Part shown: positions 32,047 through 45,491 of the stretch, piece after piece | How the letters are laid out: every line of letters begins with the position of its first letter | Position numbering within the stretch: position 1 is the stretch's first letter | Assembly (NCBI GenBank): GCA_039566865.1 | Contig: CM076960.1 | Location: 16,970,501-17,034,500, forward strand | DNA from: Aurelia coerulea | Lineage: Eukaryota; Cnidaria; Scyphozoa; Semaeostomeae; Ulmaridae | DNA: 64,000 nucleotides | Reading direction: 5' to 3' | Notes under the pieces: model-generated | Databases searched by the model: none | Told to the model about the DNA's origin: nothing | What the model saw: only the letters and a program-made list of their open reading frames with translations | Position numbers and translations under genes: made by a program

Positions 32047-35000
32047 AAAATTGGGATTTTCGAAAATCCCCCATTTCCGCTAAAAAGCGAAGGGTATTAT
32101 GGCCTTACTTTTTGCCCGAAAAAAGGGGTTTTTGGAAATCCCCGATTTCTGCAAAAAGCAAAGGGTATAGCCTTACTTTTTGCCCGAAAAAAGGGGTTTT
32201 TGGAAATCCCTGATTTCTGCAAAAAGCAAAGGGTATAGCCTTACTTTTTGCCCGAAAATCGGTATTTTGAAAATGGGCCTATTTTCTGAAAAAAGCAAAG
32301 GGTATAGCCTTACTTTTTGCCCGAAAATCGGTATTTTGAAAAAGGGCCTATTTTCTGAAAAAAGCAAAGGGTATAGCCTTACTTTTTGCCCGAAAATCGG
32401 TATTTTGAAAATGGGCCTATTTTCTGAAAAAAGCAAAGGGTATAGCCTTACTTTTTTGCCAGAAAATCGGTATTTTGAAAATGGGCCTATTTTCTGAAAA
32501 AAGCAAAGGGTATAGCCTTACTTTTTGTCCGAAAATCGGTATTTTGAAAAGGGGCCTATTTTCTGAAAAAAGCAAAGGGTATAGCCTTACTTTTTGCCAG
32601 AAAATCGGTAATTTGAAAATGGGCCTATTTTCTGAAAAAAGCAAAGATGGGGGGGGTATAGCCTTACTTTTTGTCCGAAAATCGGTATTTTGAAAATGGG
32701 CCTATTTTCTGAAAAAAGCAAAGGGTATAGCCTTACTTTTTGCCAGAAAATCGATATTTTGAAAAGGGGTCTATTTTCTGAAAAAAGCAAAGGGTATAGC
32801 CTTACTTTTGCCCGAAAATCGGTATTTTGAAAAAGGGCCTATTTTCTGAAAAAAGCAAAGGGTATAGCCTTACTTTTTGCCAGAAAATCGGTATTTTGAA
32901 AAGGGGTCTATTTTCTGAAAAAAGCAAAGGGTATAGCCTTACTTTTTTGCCAGAAAATCGGTATTTTAAAAGTGGGCCTATTTTCTGAAAAAAGCAAAGG
33001 GTATAGCCTTACTTTTTGCCAGAAAATCGGTATTTAGAAAAGGGGTCTGTTTTCTGAAAACAGCAAAGGGTATAGCCTTACTTTTTGCCAGAAAATCGGT
33101 ATTTGAAAATGGGCCTATTTTCTGAAAAAAGCAAAGGGTATAGCCTTACTTTTTGCCCGAAAATCGGTATTTTGAAAAAGGGCCTATTTTCTGAAAAAAG
33201 CAAAGGGTATAGCCTTACTTTTTGCCAGAAAATCGGTATTTTGAAAATGGGCCTATTTTCTGAAAAAGCAAAGGGTATAGCCTTACTTTTTGCCAGAAAA
33301 TCGGTATTTTGAAAATGGGCCTATTTTCTGAAAAAAGCAAAGGGTATAGCCTTACTTTTTGCCAGAAAATCGGTAATTTTGAAAATGGGCCTATTTTCTG
33401 AAAAAAGCAAAGGGTATAGCCTTACTTTTTGCCCGAAAATCGGTATTTTGAAAAAGGGCCTATTTTCTGAAAAAAGCAAAGGGTATAGCCTTACTTTTTG
33501 CCCGAAAATCGGTATTTTGAAAAAGGGCCTATTTTCTGAAAAAAGCAAAGGGTATAGCCTTACTTTTTGCCAGAAAATCGGTATTTTGAAAATGGGCCTA
33601 TTTTCTGAAAAAAGCAAAGGGTATAGCCTTACTTTTTGACCGAAAATCGGTATTTTGAAAAGGGGCCTATTTTCTGAAAAAAGCAAAGGGTATAGCCTTA
33701 CTTTTTGCCAGAAAATCGGTATTTTGAAAATGGGCCTATTTTCTGAAAAAAGCAAAGGGTATAGCCTTACTTTTTGCCCGAAAATCGGTATTTTGAAAAT
33801 GGGCCTATTTTCTGAAAAAAGCAAAGGGTATAGCCTTACTTTTTGCCAGAAAATCGTATTTTGAAAAGGGGTCTATTTTCTGAAAAAAGCAAAGGGTATA
33901 GCCTTACTTTTGCCCGAAAATCGGTATTTTGAAAAAGGGCCTATTTTCTGAAAAAAGCAAAGGGTATAGCCTTACTTTTTGCCCGAAAATCGGTATTTTG
34001 AAAAAGGGCCTATTTTCTGAAAAAAGCAAAGGGTATAGCCTTACTTTTTGTCCGAGAATCGGTATTTTGAAAATGGGCCTATTTTCTGAAAAAAGCAAAG
34101 GGTATAGCCTTACTTTTTGCCAGAAAATCGGTATTTTGAAAAGGGGTCTATTTTCTGAAAAAAGCAAAGGGTATAGCCTTACTTTTGCCCGAAAATCGGT
34201 ATTTTGAAAAAAGGCATATTTTCTGAAAAAAGCAAAGGGTATAGCCTTACTTTTTTCCCGATATTCGGTATTTTGAAAAAGGGCCTATTTTCTGAAAAAA
34301 CAAAGGGTATAGCCTTACTTTTTGCCAGAAAATCGGTATTTAGAAAAGGGGTCTGTTTTCTGAAAAAACAAAGGGTATAGCCTTACTTTTTGCCAGAAAA
34401 TCGGTATTTTGAAAAGGGGTCTATTTTCTGAAAAAAGCAAAGGGTATAGCCTTACTTTTTGCCAAAAAATCAGTATTTTGAAAAGGGGTCTATTTTCTGA
34501 AAAAAGCAAAGGGTATAGCCTTACTTTTTTACCAGAAAATCGGTATTTTGAAAAGTGGGCCTATTTTCTGAAAAAAGCAAAGGGTATAGCCTTACTTTTT
34601 GTCCGAAAATCGGTATTTTGAAAAAGGGCCTATTTTCTGAAAAAAGCAAAGGGTATAGCCTTACTTTTTGCCCGAAAATCGGTATTTTGAAAAAGGGCCT
34701 ATTTTCTGAAAAAAGCAAAGGGTATAGCCTTACTTTTTGCCAGAAAATCGGTATTTTGAAAAGGGGTCTATTTTCTGAAAAAAGCAAAGGGTATAGCCTT
34801 ACTTTTTGCCCGAAAATCGGTATTTTGAAAAAGGGCCTATTTTCTGAAAAAAGCAAAGGGTATAGCCTTACTTTTTGCCCGAAAATCGGTATTTTGAAAA
34901 TGGGCCTATTTTCTGAAAAAAGCAAAGGGTATATATAGCCTTACTTTTTGCCAGAAAATCGGTATTTTGAAAATGGGCCTATTTTCTGCAAAAAGCAAAG

Positions 35001-38000
35001 GGTATAGCCTTACTTTTAGCCCGAAAATCGGTATTTTGAAAAAGGGCCTATTTTCTGAAAAAAGCAAAGGGTATAGCCTTACTTTTTGCCCGAGTATCGG
35101 TATTTTGAAAAAGGGCCTATTTTCTGCAAAAAGCAAAGGGTATAGCCTTACTTTTTGCCCGAAAATCGGTATTTTGAAAAAGGGCCTATTTTCTGAAAAG
35201 GAAAAGGGTATAGCCTTACTTTTTGCCCGAAAATCGGTATTATGAAAATGGGCCTATTTTCTGAAAAAAGCAAAGGGTATAGCCTTACTTTTTGCCCGAA
35301 AATCGGTATTTTGAAAAAGGGCCTATTTTCTGAAAAAAGCAAAGGGTATAGCCTTACTTTTTGCCCAAAAATGGTATTTTGAAAATGGGCCTATTTTCTG
35401 AAAAAAGCAAAGGGTATAGCCTTACTTTTTGCCAGAAAATCGGTATTTGAAAAGGGGTCTATTTTCTGAAAAAAGCAAAGGGTATAGCCTTACTTTTTGC
35501 CAGAAAATCGGTATTTTGAAAATGGGCCTATTTTCTGAAAAAAGCAAAGGGTATAGCCTTACTTTTTGCCAGAAAATCGGTATTTTGAAAAGGGGTCTAT
35601 TTTCTGAAAAAAGCAAAGGGTATAGCCTTACTTTTTTGCCAGAAAATCGGTATTTTGAAAAGTGGGCCTATTTTCTGAAAAAAGCAAAGGGTATAGCCTT
35701 ACTTTTTGCCAGAAAATCGGTATTTTGAAAAGGGGTCTGTTTTCTGAAAACAGCAAAGGGTATAGCCTTACTTTTTGCCAGAAAATCGGTAATTTGAAAA
35801 TGGGCCTATTTTCTGAAAAAAGCAAAGGGTATAGCCTTACTTTTTGCCCGAAAATCGGTATTTTGAAAAAGGGCCTATTTTCTGAAAAAGCAAAGGGTAT
35901 AGCCTTACTTTTTGCCCAAAAATCGGTATTTTGGAAAAGGGCCTATTTTCTGAAAAAAGCAAAGGGTATAGCCTTACTTTTTGCCCGAAAATCGGTATTA
36001 TGAAAATGGGCCTATTTTCTGAAAAAAGCAAAGGGTATATATAGCCTTGATTTTTGCCAGAAAATCGGTATATTGAAAATGGGCCTATTTTCTGAAAAAA
36101 GCAAAGGGTATAGCCTTACTTTTTGCCAGGTAATCGGTATTTTGAAAATGGGCCTATTTTCTGCAAAAAGCAAAGGGTATAGCCTTACTTTTAGCCCGAA
36201 AATCGGTATTTTGAAAAAGGGCCTATTTTCTGAAAAAAGCAAAGGGTATAGCCTTACTTTTTGCCCGAAAATCGGTATTTTGAAAAAGGGCCTATTTTCT
36301 GAAAAAAGCAAAGGGTATAGCCTTACTTTTTGCCCGAAAATCGGTATTTTGAAAAAGGGCCTATTTTCTGAAAAAGCAAAGGGTATAGCCTTACTTTTTG
36401 CCCGAGAATCGGTATTTTGAAAATGGGCCTATTTTCTGAAAAAAGCAAAGGGTATAGCCTTACTTTTTGACCGAAAATCGGTATTTTGAAAAAGGGCCTA
36501 TTTTCTGAAAAAAGCAAAGGGTATAGCCTTACTTTTTGTCCAAAAATTGGTATTTTGAAAATGGGCCTATTTTCTGAAAAAAGCAAAGGGTATAGCCTTA
36601 CTTTTTGCCAGAAAATCGGTATTTTGAAAAGGGGTCTGTTTTCTGAAAAAAGCAAAGGGTATAGCCTTACTTTTTGCCAGAAAATCGGTATTTTGAAAAT
36701 GGGCCTATTTTCTGAAAAAAGCAAAGGGTATAGCCTTACTTTTTGCCAGAAAATCGGTATTTTGAAAAGGGGTCTATTTTCTGAAAAAAGCAAAGGGTAT
36801 AGCCTTACTTTTTTGCCAGAAAATCGGTATTTTGAAAAGTGGGCCTATTTTCTGAAAAAAGCAAAGGGTATAGCCTTACTTTTTGCCAGAAAATCGGTAT
36901 TTAGAAAAGGGGTCTATTTTCTGAAAACAGCAAAGGGTATAGCCTTACTTTTTGCCAGAAAATCGGTATTTTGAAAATGGGCCTATTTTCTGAAAAAAGC
37001 AAAGGGTATAGCCTTACTTTTTGCCCGAAAATCGGTATTTTGAAAAAGGGCCTATTTTCTGAAAAAAGCAAAGGGTATAGCCTTACTTTTTGCCCAAAAA
37101 TCGGTATTTTGAAAAAGGGCCTATTTTCTGAAAAAAGCAAAGGGTATAGCCTTACTTTTTGTCCGAAAATCGGTATTTTGAAAATGGGCCTATTTTCTGA
37201 AAAAAGCAAAGGGTATAGCCTTACTTTTTGCCAGAAAATCGGTATTTTGAAAATGGGCCTATTTTCTGAAAATAGCAAAGGGTATAGCCTTACTTTTTGC
37301 CAGAAAATCGGTATTTTGAAAATGGGCCTATTTTCTGAAAAAAGCAAAGGGTATAGCCTTACTTTTTGCCAGAAAATCGGTATTTTGAAAATGGGCCTAT
37401 TTTCTGAAAAAAGCAAAGGGTATAGCCTTACTTTTTGCCCGAAAATCGGTATTTTGAAAAAGGGCCTATTTTCTGAAAAAAGCAAAGGGTATAGCCTTAC
37501 TTTTTGCCCGAAAATCGGTATTTTGAAAAAGGGCCTATTTTCTGAAAAAAGCAAAGGGTATAGCCTTACGTTTTTGCCAGAAAATCGGTATTTTGAAAAT
37601 GGGCCTATTTTCTGAAAAAAGCAAAGGGTATAGCCTTACTTTTTGTCCGAAAATCGGTATTTTGAAAAGGGGCCTATTTTCTGAAAAAAGCAAAGGGTAT
37701 AGCCTTACTTTTTGCCAGAAAATCGGTAATTTGAAAATGGGCCTATTTTCTGAAAAAAGCAAAGGGTATAGCCTTACTTTTTGTCCGAAAATCGGTATTT
37801 TGAAAATGGGCCTATTTTCTGAAAAAAGCAAAGGGTATAGCCTCACTTTTTGCCAGAAAATCGGTATTTTGAAAAGGGGTCTATTTTCTGAAAAAAGCAA
37901 AGGGTATAGCCTTACTTTTGCCCGAAAATCGGTATTTTGAAAAAGGGCCTATTTTCTGAAAAAAGCAAAGGGTATAGCCTTACTTTTTGCCCGAAAATCG

Positions 38001-41000
38001 GTATTTTGAAAAAGGGCCTATTTTCTGAAAAAAGCAAAGGGTATAGCCTTACTTTTTGTCCGAAAATCGGTATTTTGAAAATGGGCCTATTTTCTTAAAA
38101 AAGCAAAGGGTATAGCCTTACTTTTTGCCAGAAAATCGGTATTTTGAAAAGGGGTCTATTTTCTGAAAAAAGCAAAGGGTATAGCCTTACTTTTGCCCGA
38201 AAATCGGTATTTTGAAAAAGGGCCTATTTTCTGAAAAAAGCAAAGGGTATAGCCTTACTTTTTGCCAGAAAATCGGTATTTTGAAAAGGGGTCTATTTTC
38301 TGAAAAAAGCAAAGGGTATAGCCTTACTTTTGCCCGAAAATCGGTATTTTGAAAAAGGGCCTATTTTCTGAAAAAAGCAAAGGGTATAGCCTTACTTTTG
38401 CCCGAAAATCGGTATTTTGAAAAAGGGCCTATTTTCTGAAAAAAGCAAAGGGTATAGCCTTACTTTTTGTCCGAGAATCGGTATTTTGAAAATGGGCCTA
38501 TTTTCTTAAAAAAGCAAAGGGTATAGCCTTACTTTTTGCCAGAAAATCGGTATTTTGAAAAGGGGTCTATTTTCTGAAAAAAGCAAAGGGTATAGCCTTA
38601 CTTTTGCCCGAAAATCGGTATTTTGAAAAAGGGCCTATTTTCTGAAAAAAGCAAAGGGTATAGCCTTACTTTTTGTCCGAAAATCGGTATTTTGAAAATG
38701 GGCCTATTTTCTGAAAAAACAAAGGGTATAGCCTTACTTTTTGCCAGAAAATCGGTATTTAGAAAAGGGGTCTGTTTTCTGAAAAAACAAAGGGTATAGC
38801 CTTACTTTTTGCCAGAAAATCGGTATCTTGAAAATCGGCCAATTTTCTGAAAAAAGCAAAGGGTATAGCCTTACCTTTTGCCAGAAAATCAGTATTTTGA
38901 AAAGGGTTCTATTTTCGGAAAAAAGCAAAGGGTATAGCCTTACTTTTTTGCCAGAACATAGGTATTTTGAAAGTTGTCATATTTTCTGAAAAAAGCAAAG
39001 GGTATAGCCTTACTTTTTGTCCGAAAATCGGTATTTTGAAAAAGGGCATATTTTCTGAAAAAAGCAAAGGGTATAGCCTTACTTTTTGCCCGAAAATCGG
39101 TATTTTGAAAAAGGGCCTATTTTCTGAAAAAAGCAAAGGGTATAGCCTTACTTTTTGCCAGAAAATCGGTATTTTGAAAAGGGGTCTGTTTTCTGAAAAA
39201 AGCAAAGGGTATAGCCTTACTTTTTGCCCGAAAATCGGTATTTTGAAAAAGGGCCTATTTTCGGAAAAAGCAAAGGGTATAGCCTTACTTTTTGCCCGAA
39301 AATTGGTATTTTGAAAATGGGCCTATTTTCTGAAAATAGCAAAGGGTATAGCCTTACTTTTTGCCAGAAAATCGGTATTTTGAAAATGGGCCTATTTTCT
39401 GCAAAAAGCAAAGGGTATAGCCTTACTTTTAGCCCGAAAATCGGTATTTTGAAAAAGGGCCTATTTTCTGAAAAAAGCAAAGGGTATAGCCTTACTTTTT
39501 GCCCGAGTATCGGTATTTTGAAAAAGGGCCTATTTTCTGCAAAAAGCAAAGGGTATAGCCTTACTTTTTGCCCGAAAATCGGTATTTTGAAAAAGGGCCT
39601 ATTTTCTGAAAAAGTAAAGGGTATAGCCTTACTTTTTGCCCGAGAATCGGTATTTGGAAAATGGGCCTATTTTTTGAAAAAGGCAAAGGGTATAGCCTTA
39701 CTTTTTGACCGAAAATCGGTATTTTGAAAAAGGGCCTATTTTCTGAAAAAAGCAAAGGGTATAGCCTTACTTTTTGTCCAAAAATTGGTATTTTGAAAAT
39801 GGGCCTATTTTCTGAAAAAAGCAAAGGGTATAGCCTTACTTTTTGCCAGAAAATCGGTATTTAGAAAAGGGGTCTATTTTCTGAAAAAAGCAAAGGGTAT
39901 AGCCTTACTTTTTGCCAGAAAATCGGTATTTTGAAAATGGGCCTATTTTCTGAAAAAAGCAAAGGGTATAGCCTTACATTTTGCCAGAAAATCGGTATTT
40001 TGAAAAGGGGTCTATTTTCTGAAAAAAGCAAAGGGTATAGCCTTACTTTTTTGCCAGAAAATCGGTATTTTAAAAGTGGGCCTATTTTCTGAAAAAAGCA
40101 AAGGGTATAGCCTTACTTTTTGCCAGAAAATCGGTATTTAGAAAAGGGGTCTGTTTTCTGAAAACAGCAAAGGGTATAGCCTTACTTTTTGCCAGAAAAT
40201 CGGTAATTTGAAAATGGGCCTATTTTCTGAAAAAAGCAAAGGGTATAGCCTTACTTTTTGCCCGAAAATCGGTATTTTGAAAAAGGGCCTATTTTCTGAA
40301 AAAAGCAAAGGGTATAGCCTTACTTTTTGCCCAAAAATCGGTATTTTGAAAAAGGGCCTATTTTCTGAAAAAAGCAAAGGGTATAGCCTTACTTTTTGTC
40401 CGAAAATCGGTATTTTGAAAATGGGCCTATTTTCTGAAAAAAGCAAAGGGTATAGCCTTACTTTTTGCCAGAAAATCGGTATTTTGAAAATGGGCCTATT
40501 TTCTGAAAATAGCAAAGGGTATAGCCTTACTTTTTGCCAGAAAATCGGTATTTTGAAAATGGGCCTATTTTCTGCAAAAAGCAAAGGGTATAGCCTTACT
40601 TTTAGCCCGAAAATCGGTATTTTGAAAAAGGGCCTATTTTCTGAAAAAAGTAAAGGGTATAGCCTTACTTTTTGCCCGAAAATCTTTATTTTGGAAAAGG
40701 GCCTATTTTCTGAAAAAGCCAAGGGTATAGCCTTACTTTTTGCCCGAAAATCGGTATTTTGAAAAAGGGCCTATTTTCTGAAAAAGCAAAGGGTATAGCC
40801 TTACTTTTTGCCCGAGAATCGGTATTTGGAAAATGGGCCTATTTTTTGAAAAAAGCAAAGGGTATAGCCTTACTTTTTGACCGAAAATCGGTATTTTGAA
40901 AAAGGGCCTATTTTCTGAAAAAAGCAAAGGGTATAGCCTTACTTTTTGTCCAAAAATTGGTATTTTGAAAATGGGCCTATTTTCTGAAAAAAGCAAAGGG

Positions 41001-42505
41001 TATAGCCTTACTTTTTGCCAGAAAATCGGTATTTAGAAAAGGGGTCTGTTTTCTGAAAAAAGCAAAGGGTATAGCCTTACTTTTTGCCAGAAAATCGGTA
41101 TTTTGAAAATGGGCCTATTTTCTGAAAAAAGCAAAGGGTATAGCCTTACCTTTTGCCAGAAAATCGGTATTTTGAAAAGGGGTCTATTTTCTGAAAAAAG
41201 CAAAGGGTATAGCCTTACTTTTTTGCCAGAAAATCGGTATTTTAAAAGTGGGCCTATTTTCTGAAAAAAGCAAAGGGTATAGCCTTACTTTTTGCCAGAA
41301 AATCGGTATTTAGAAAAGGGGTCTGTTTTCTGAAAACAGCAAAGGGTATAGCCTTACTTTTTGCCAGAAAATCGGTAATTTGAAAATGGGCCTATTTTCT
41401 GAAAAAAGCAAAGGGTATAGCCTTACTTTTTGCCCGAAAATCGGTATTTTGAAAAAGGGCCTATTTTCTGAAAAAAGCAAAGGGTATAGCCTTACTTTTT
41501 GCCCGAAAATCGGTATTTTGAAAAAGGGCCTATTTTCTGAAAAAAGCAAAGGGTATAGCCTTACTTTTTGTCCGAAAATCGGTATTTTGAAAATGGGCCT
41601 ATTTTCTGAAAAAAGCAAAGGGTATAGCCTTACTTTTTGCCAGAAAATCGGTATTTTGAAAATGGGCCTATTTTCTGAAAATAGCAAAGGGTATAGCCTT
41701 ACTTTTTGCCAGAAAATCGGTATTTTGAAAATGGGCCAATTTTCTGAAAAAAGCAAAGGGTATAGCCTTACTTTTTGCCAGAAAATCGGTAATTTGAAAA
41801 TGGGCCTATTTTCTGAAAAAAGCAAAGGGTATAGCCTTACTTTTTGCCCGAAAATCGGTATTTTGAAAAAGGGCCTATTTTCTGAAAAAAGCAAAGGGTA
41901 TAGCCTTACTTTTTGCCCGAAAATCGGTATTTTGAAAAAGGGCCTATTTTCTGAAAAAAGCAAAGGGTATAGCCTTACTTTTTGCCAGAAAATCGGTATT
42001 TTGAAAATGGGCCTATTTTCTGAAAAAAGCAAAGGGTATAGCCTTACTTTTTGTCCGAAAATCGGTATTTTGAAAAGGGGCCTATTTTCTGAAAAAAGCA
42101 AAGGGTATAGCCTTACTTTTTGCCAGAAAATCGGTAATTTGAAAATGGGCCTATTTTCTGAAAAAAGCAAAGGGTATAGCCTTACTTTTTGTCCGAAAAT
42201 CGGTATTTTGAAAATGGGCCTATTTTCTGAAAAAAGCAAAGGGTATAGCCTTACTTTTTGCCAGAAAATCGGTATTTTGAAAAGGGGTCTATTTTCTGAA
42301 AAAAGCAAAGGGTATAGCCTTACTTTTGCCCGAAAATCGGTATTTTGAAAAAGGGCCTATTTTCTGAAAAAAGCAAAGGGTATAGCCTTACTTTTGCCCG
42401 AAAATCGGTATTTTGAAAAAGGGCCTATTTTCTGAAAAAAGCAAAGGGTATAGCCTTACTTTTTGTCCGAGAATCGGTATTTTGAAAATGGGCCTATTTT
42501 CTTAA
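32047..42505. repeat. 69-bp satellite array, part 1 (~151 units)
   Basis: Tandem units of 69 bp (occasionally 67, 68 or 70) with consensus pieces CTTTTTGCC(C/A)GAAAATCG, GTATTTTGAAAA, GGGCCTATTTTCTG and GCAAAGGGTATAGCC. The first two or three units are strongly diverged, as is usual at a satellite edge. Units fall into recurring variants (GCCCGA with AAAGGGCC; GCCAGA with AGGGGTCT; GTCCGA with AATGGGCC). Since 69 = 3 x 23, long open frames appear on both strands, but indels break them repeatedly, so they are not genes. Each unit contains an imperfect dyad (CTTTTTGCCAGAAAAT / ATTTTCTGAAAAAAG). Confidence 0.97.
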
Positions 42506-45491
42506 GGTAGAATCCCCCCTCATTTTAAAGATTAAAAAAATTTTTTGCTAAATTTTTGTTTTAAACGAAATCATATAGACAATTTTATTGGCTTTCACGT
42601 GATGTATGCATTGCCATGCTTGCCAGCTCCAATTTTTCTAAAAATTATGTTTTAGCAGGGTCGGTAAGGTTTTTTGCACCAAAAGTTACATGGCAACGCC
42701 CTTAGCAACGCTTTGAGTTTAATAATTTTGGCATAAAATTGCCCCAAATGTCCCATTCACCCCTATGATTGTATTTTTGGGGTCTACCCAATCTCGTCCC
42801 CAGAGTGAGTTCGTTGCTCTACCTCTACTCTGGGATACAAGAGGCCGTTCGGCAATTTGATTGGCTATTCGGAAACGACAGCAAAATCAGATTATTACTG
42901 GCTCCTATTCAAAAATAGCCTCTATTGAATCGCTAATTTCACAAAATAAATGGGGTGTATGGGGCAAGGGAGGAGTTTAAGAGGGGCAATGAACCACGGC
43001 GCATCCGAATTTCGGGGTTTCAGGTAATTTTGGTGTCATTATGACGTCATAACAGGGGGTTGAAAAGTAAATGTTGCGATTTTCCGACCCGAGGTTACGT
43101 TTGGAGTCGATGCTCGATGGTTACAAGCCTGATTTCAAAACGGAAAAAAGTTTTAAAGAGACCATTCGTCTGCAAGTCTAATAACGCAATTTGGGGTTCA
43201 ATATTGCTCCCAGAAGCGGAGCGCGCGCCCCCCAAAAATGGGAAATAATTTCGGCCTACCCCATTTTACACCGTAACTCCGTTTTGTGAGGAGTAAACGG
43301 CCGCGGCATGTCAAAATTCGACGGAAAACTGTATTCTTTCACTAAAACACTTTTAATCTCCAATTTATCTCTAAAATTCGCCGAAAAACGAGCCATTCTA
43401 TTTGCAAAGCTGTGGGGGAAATTCTCGAAAATTTCAACTTAGGCCCTTTTTCCATCCAAATAGATCGTGCTCGTTTTCCTACTAAATGCACTTGCTAACC
43501 CCGGATTAATGATTAAATACCTTAAAAAGGGCTAAAATAGGGTCCTCAAAGTGTTTGTTTTTAATTTCTCAATTTATATACATCAGAATTAGCGCTAGAG
43601 CAACGACCATTTTTCGTCGATTATCGTTGCCTAGCAAACTGCAAATCCATAATGGGGCGCATCTTGCCATATATTGGCAAGATTGATGCCAAGTGTACCA
43701 GGGTGTTTATTCGGCTTCGCGATCAGCTTATGACGTCAGAACACCCTGGGAACGAGGTTGGGGTCTACCATCTTTGCTACACCAAAAAGAGGTCATTAGC
43801 CTCGTTTGCAATGCTCAATGACATTATTTCTTCACAGTGCAACATGAGACAAGATTGTGATGTTGTTTTTACATTTGGAAATTTAAAAGCGCAAGTTTTC
43901 TGGTAACCAGTACATCAAGAAAGATAGAAGTGATGCTTGATAAATCAAAGTGCCAGCAAAGAAGAGAGAAAGGCCTCTTCTACGGCTTCAGAATCGGGTC
44001 AAGAGTTGTCAAAGTGATGTAGGCCCTGCTTAGGCCCATCCCCTCCAGAAGAAAAGAGGATCCAAATTTTCCAAGAGCATAGCCCAGACCTAAATCCGTC
44101 AGATAAACACATGAAAGATCATTTCCCTTCAAAAAACATTGCAGAAACAAGGGTATAGAGAGCAGGTTGCATTCACTTCAGGTAGAAATCAAGATAGATT
44201 TGAAACTTAGAAATGAATCAAATGTTAAATGTCAATGGATGTAAAAATTTTGCCTAAATGTCCCCTCACCCAGATTACTCCTCTATCTTGCTTGATGTGG
44301 TTACAAAGAGGAAAATTGATTTGCTGGTTATCTTGCTCTCTCACTGCCACAAAGAATTTGCTGTGGTAACACTAACATGAAAAGGAAATTTGAAGTCAAC
44401 AAGACTGTTTCATATTGATGTTTGTGCAATATTCGGTTGAAGATTTCCAAGTGCAAAGAATGGCCGTTCAATTATGAAACTGCATTTCTACAAACAAAAA
44501 TTAATCTAATTGATGCAGAGAGTAATTCTTCAAAGCTGCAGTACTTTTTGAAGCTAACTTTCTCAAGGCTCAACATTGAAAGTCTTTTGGAAGTGACAAA
44601 CTGCTCTCCGCGGCTGGAAATAAAATCATATTGTGTCTTTCAGCAGGATTATTTGGGATAGATTTCAAAATCTACTTGTACTGGAAAATGTCTGTTTGAG
44701 TTGGTGTTTATGATGTTATTGCAAACTTTGAAATGAGTGTTGAGGCAGTGAAAAAAATCCTTAGAAATTGTGAAGTAGCACAAAAACATTTCACATAAAA
44801 ACATTGGTTTACTTTGACAGCGCCAGAATATTTTTGCAGAAAATAATGAGAAATGAGCCTCAAAAGTTTCAAGAAACAAATGTAGGAGTAAAGGGCAGTC
44901 CAACAATGACAAGAAAAAGATTTCAGAGGCTGAAAGTTATTGACCTAGCATATTTCAACTATTTGATTATTATCATGAACTTTGAAGTCAATTTCCTGGA
45001 AACGCGATTTTCACGAAATCAGTGCAATGGATATATTTTTAATTTCCAAACCATAAGAGATATTTAGATGAAATTTGGTCAAAATGTTCACCAAAGATAG
45101 GGCTTCAAAATGAACCTCTACTTTTACAATTGGCTAAGCACAAGGGGATTAAGACCCTGATGTCTGATTTTTTTTTCCATCAAAATTTAATCATGCAAAA
45201 TCTGGAAAACCAGTCAACCTTCTGAAAAGATTTTGCTTCATTTTGACCAACTACATACTTGCATCAAGTCCAGCAAATTTCATTGAGATATCTTTAACCA
45301 GTAAACAATGAAAAATGCTTTTCCGTGTACCAATTTTTGCAAAATTTCGGCTATTTTTGGTTGCTATGGCAACATGAAAGGTACCATTTTGAATTTTTCA
45401 GTCCAAAAATTCTACATTCATGCCTATGTACCATCTCAACTTGGTTGTATACCCATATTCATAGTAATTCTATTTCAGGGGGGATGCTACC
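42506..45491. mobile_element. 2986-bp TTAA-flanked element inserted in the satellite
   Basis: Termini GGTAGAATCCCCCCT and AGGGGGGATGCTACC are short TIRs with one internal mismatch (A/C). TTAA flanks it at 42502-42505 and 45492-45495. The satellite continues in register on the other side, and intact units with the same local sequence (TTTTCTTAAAAAAGC) occur at ~38091 and ~46865. TTAA targeting is typical of piggyBac-type elements. Interior frames (for example 43652-43906, 84 codons) show no transposase motif I recognise, so it is probably non-autonomous. Confidence 0.9.
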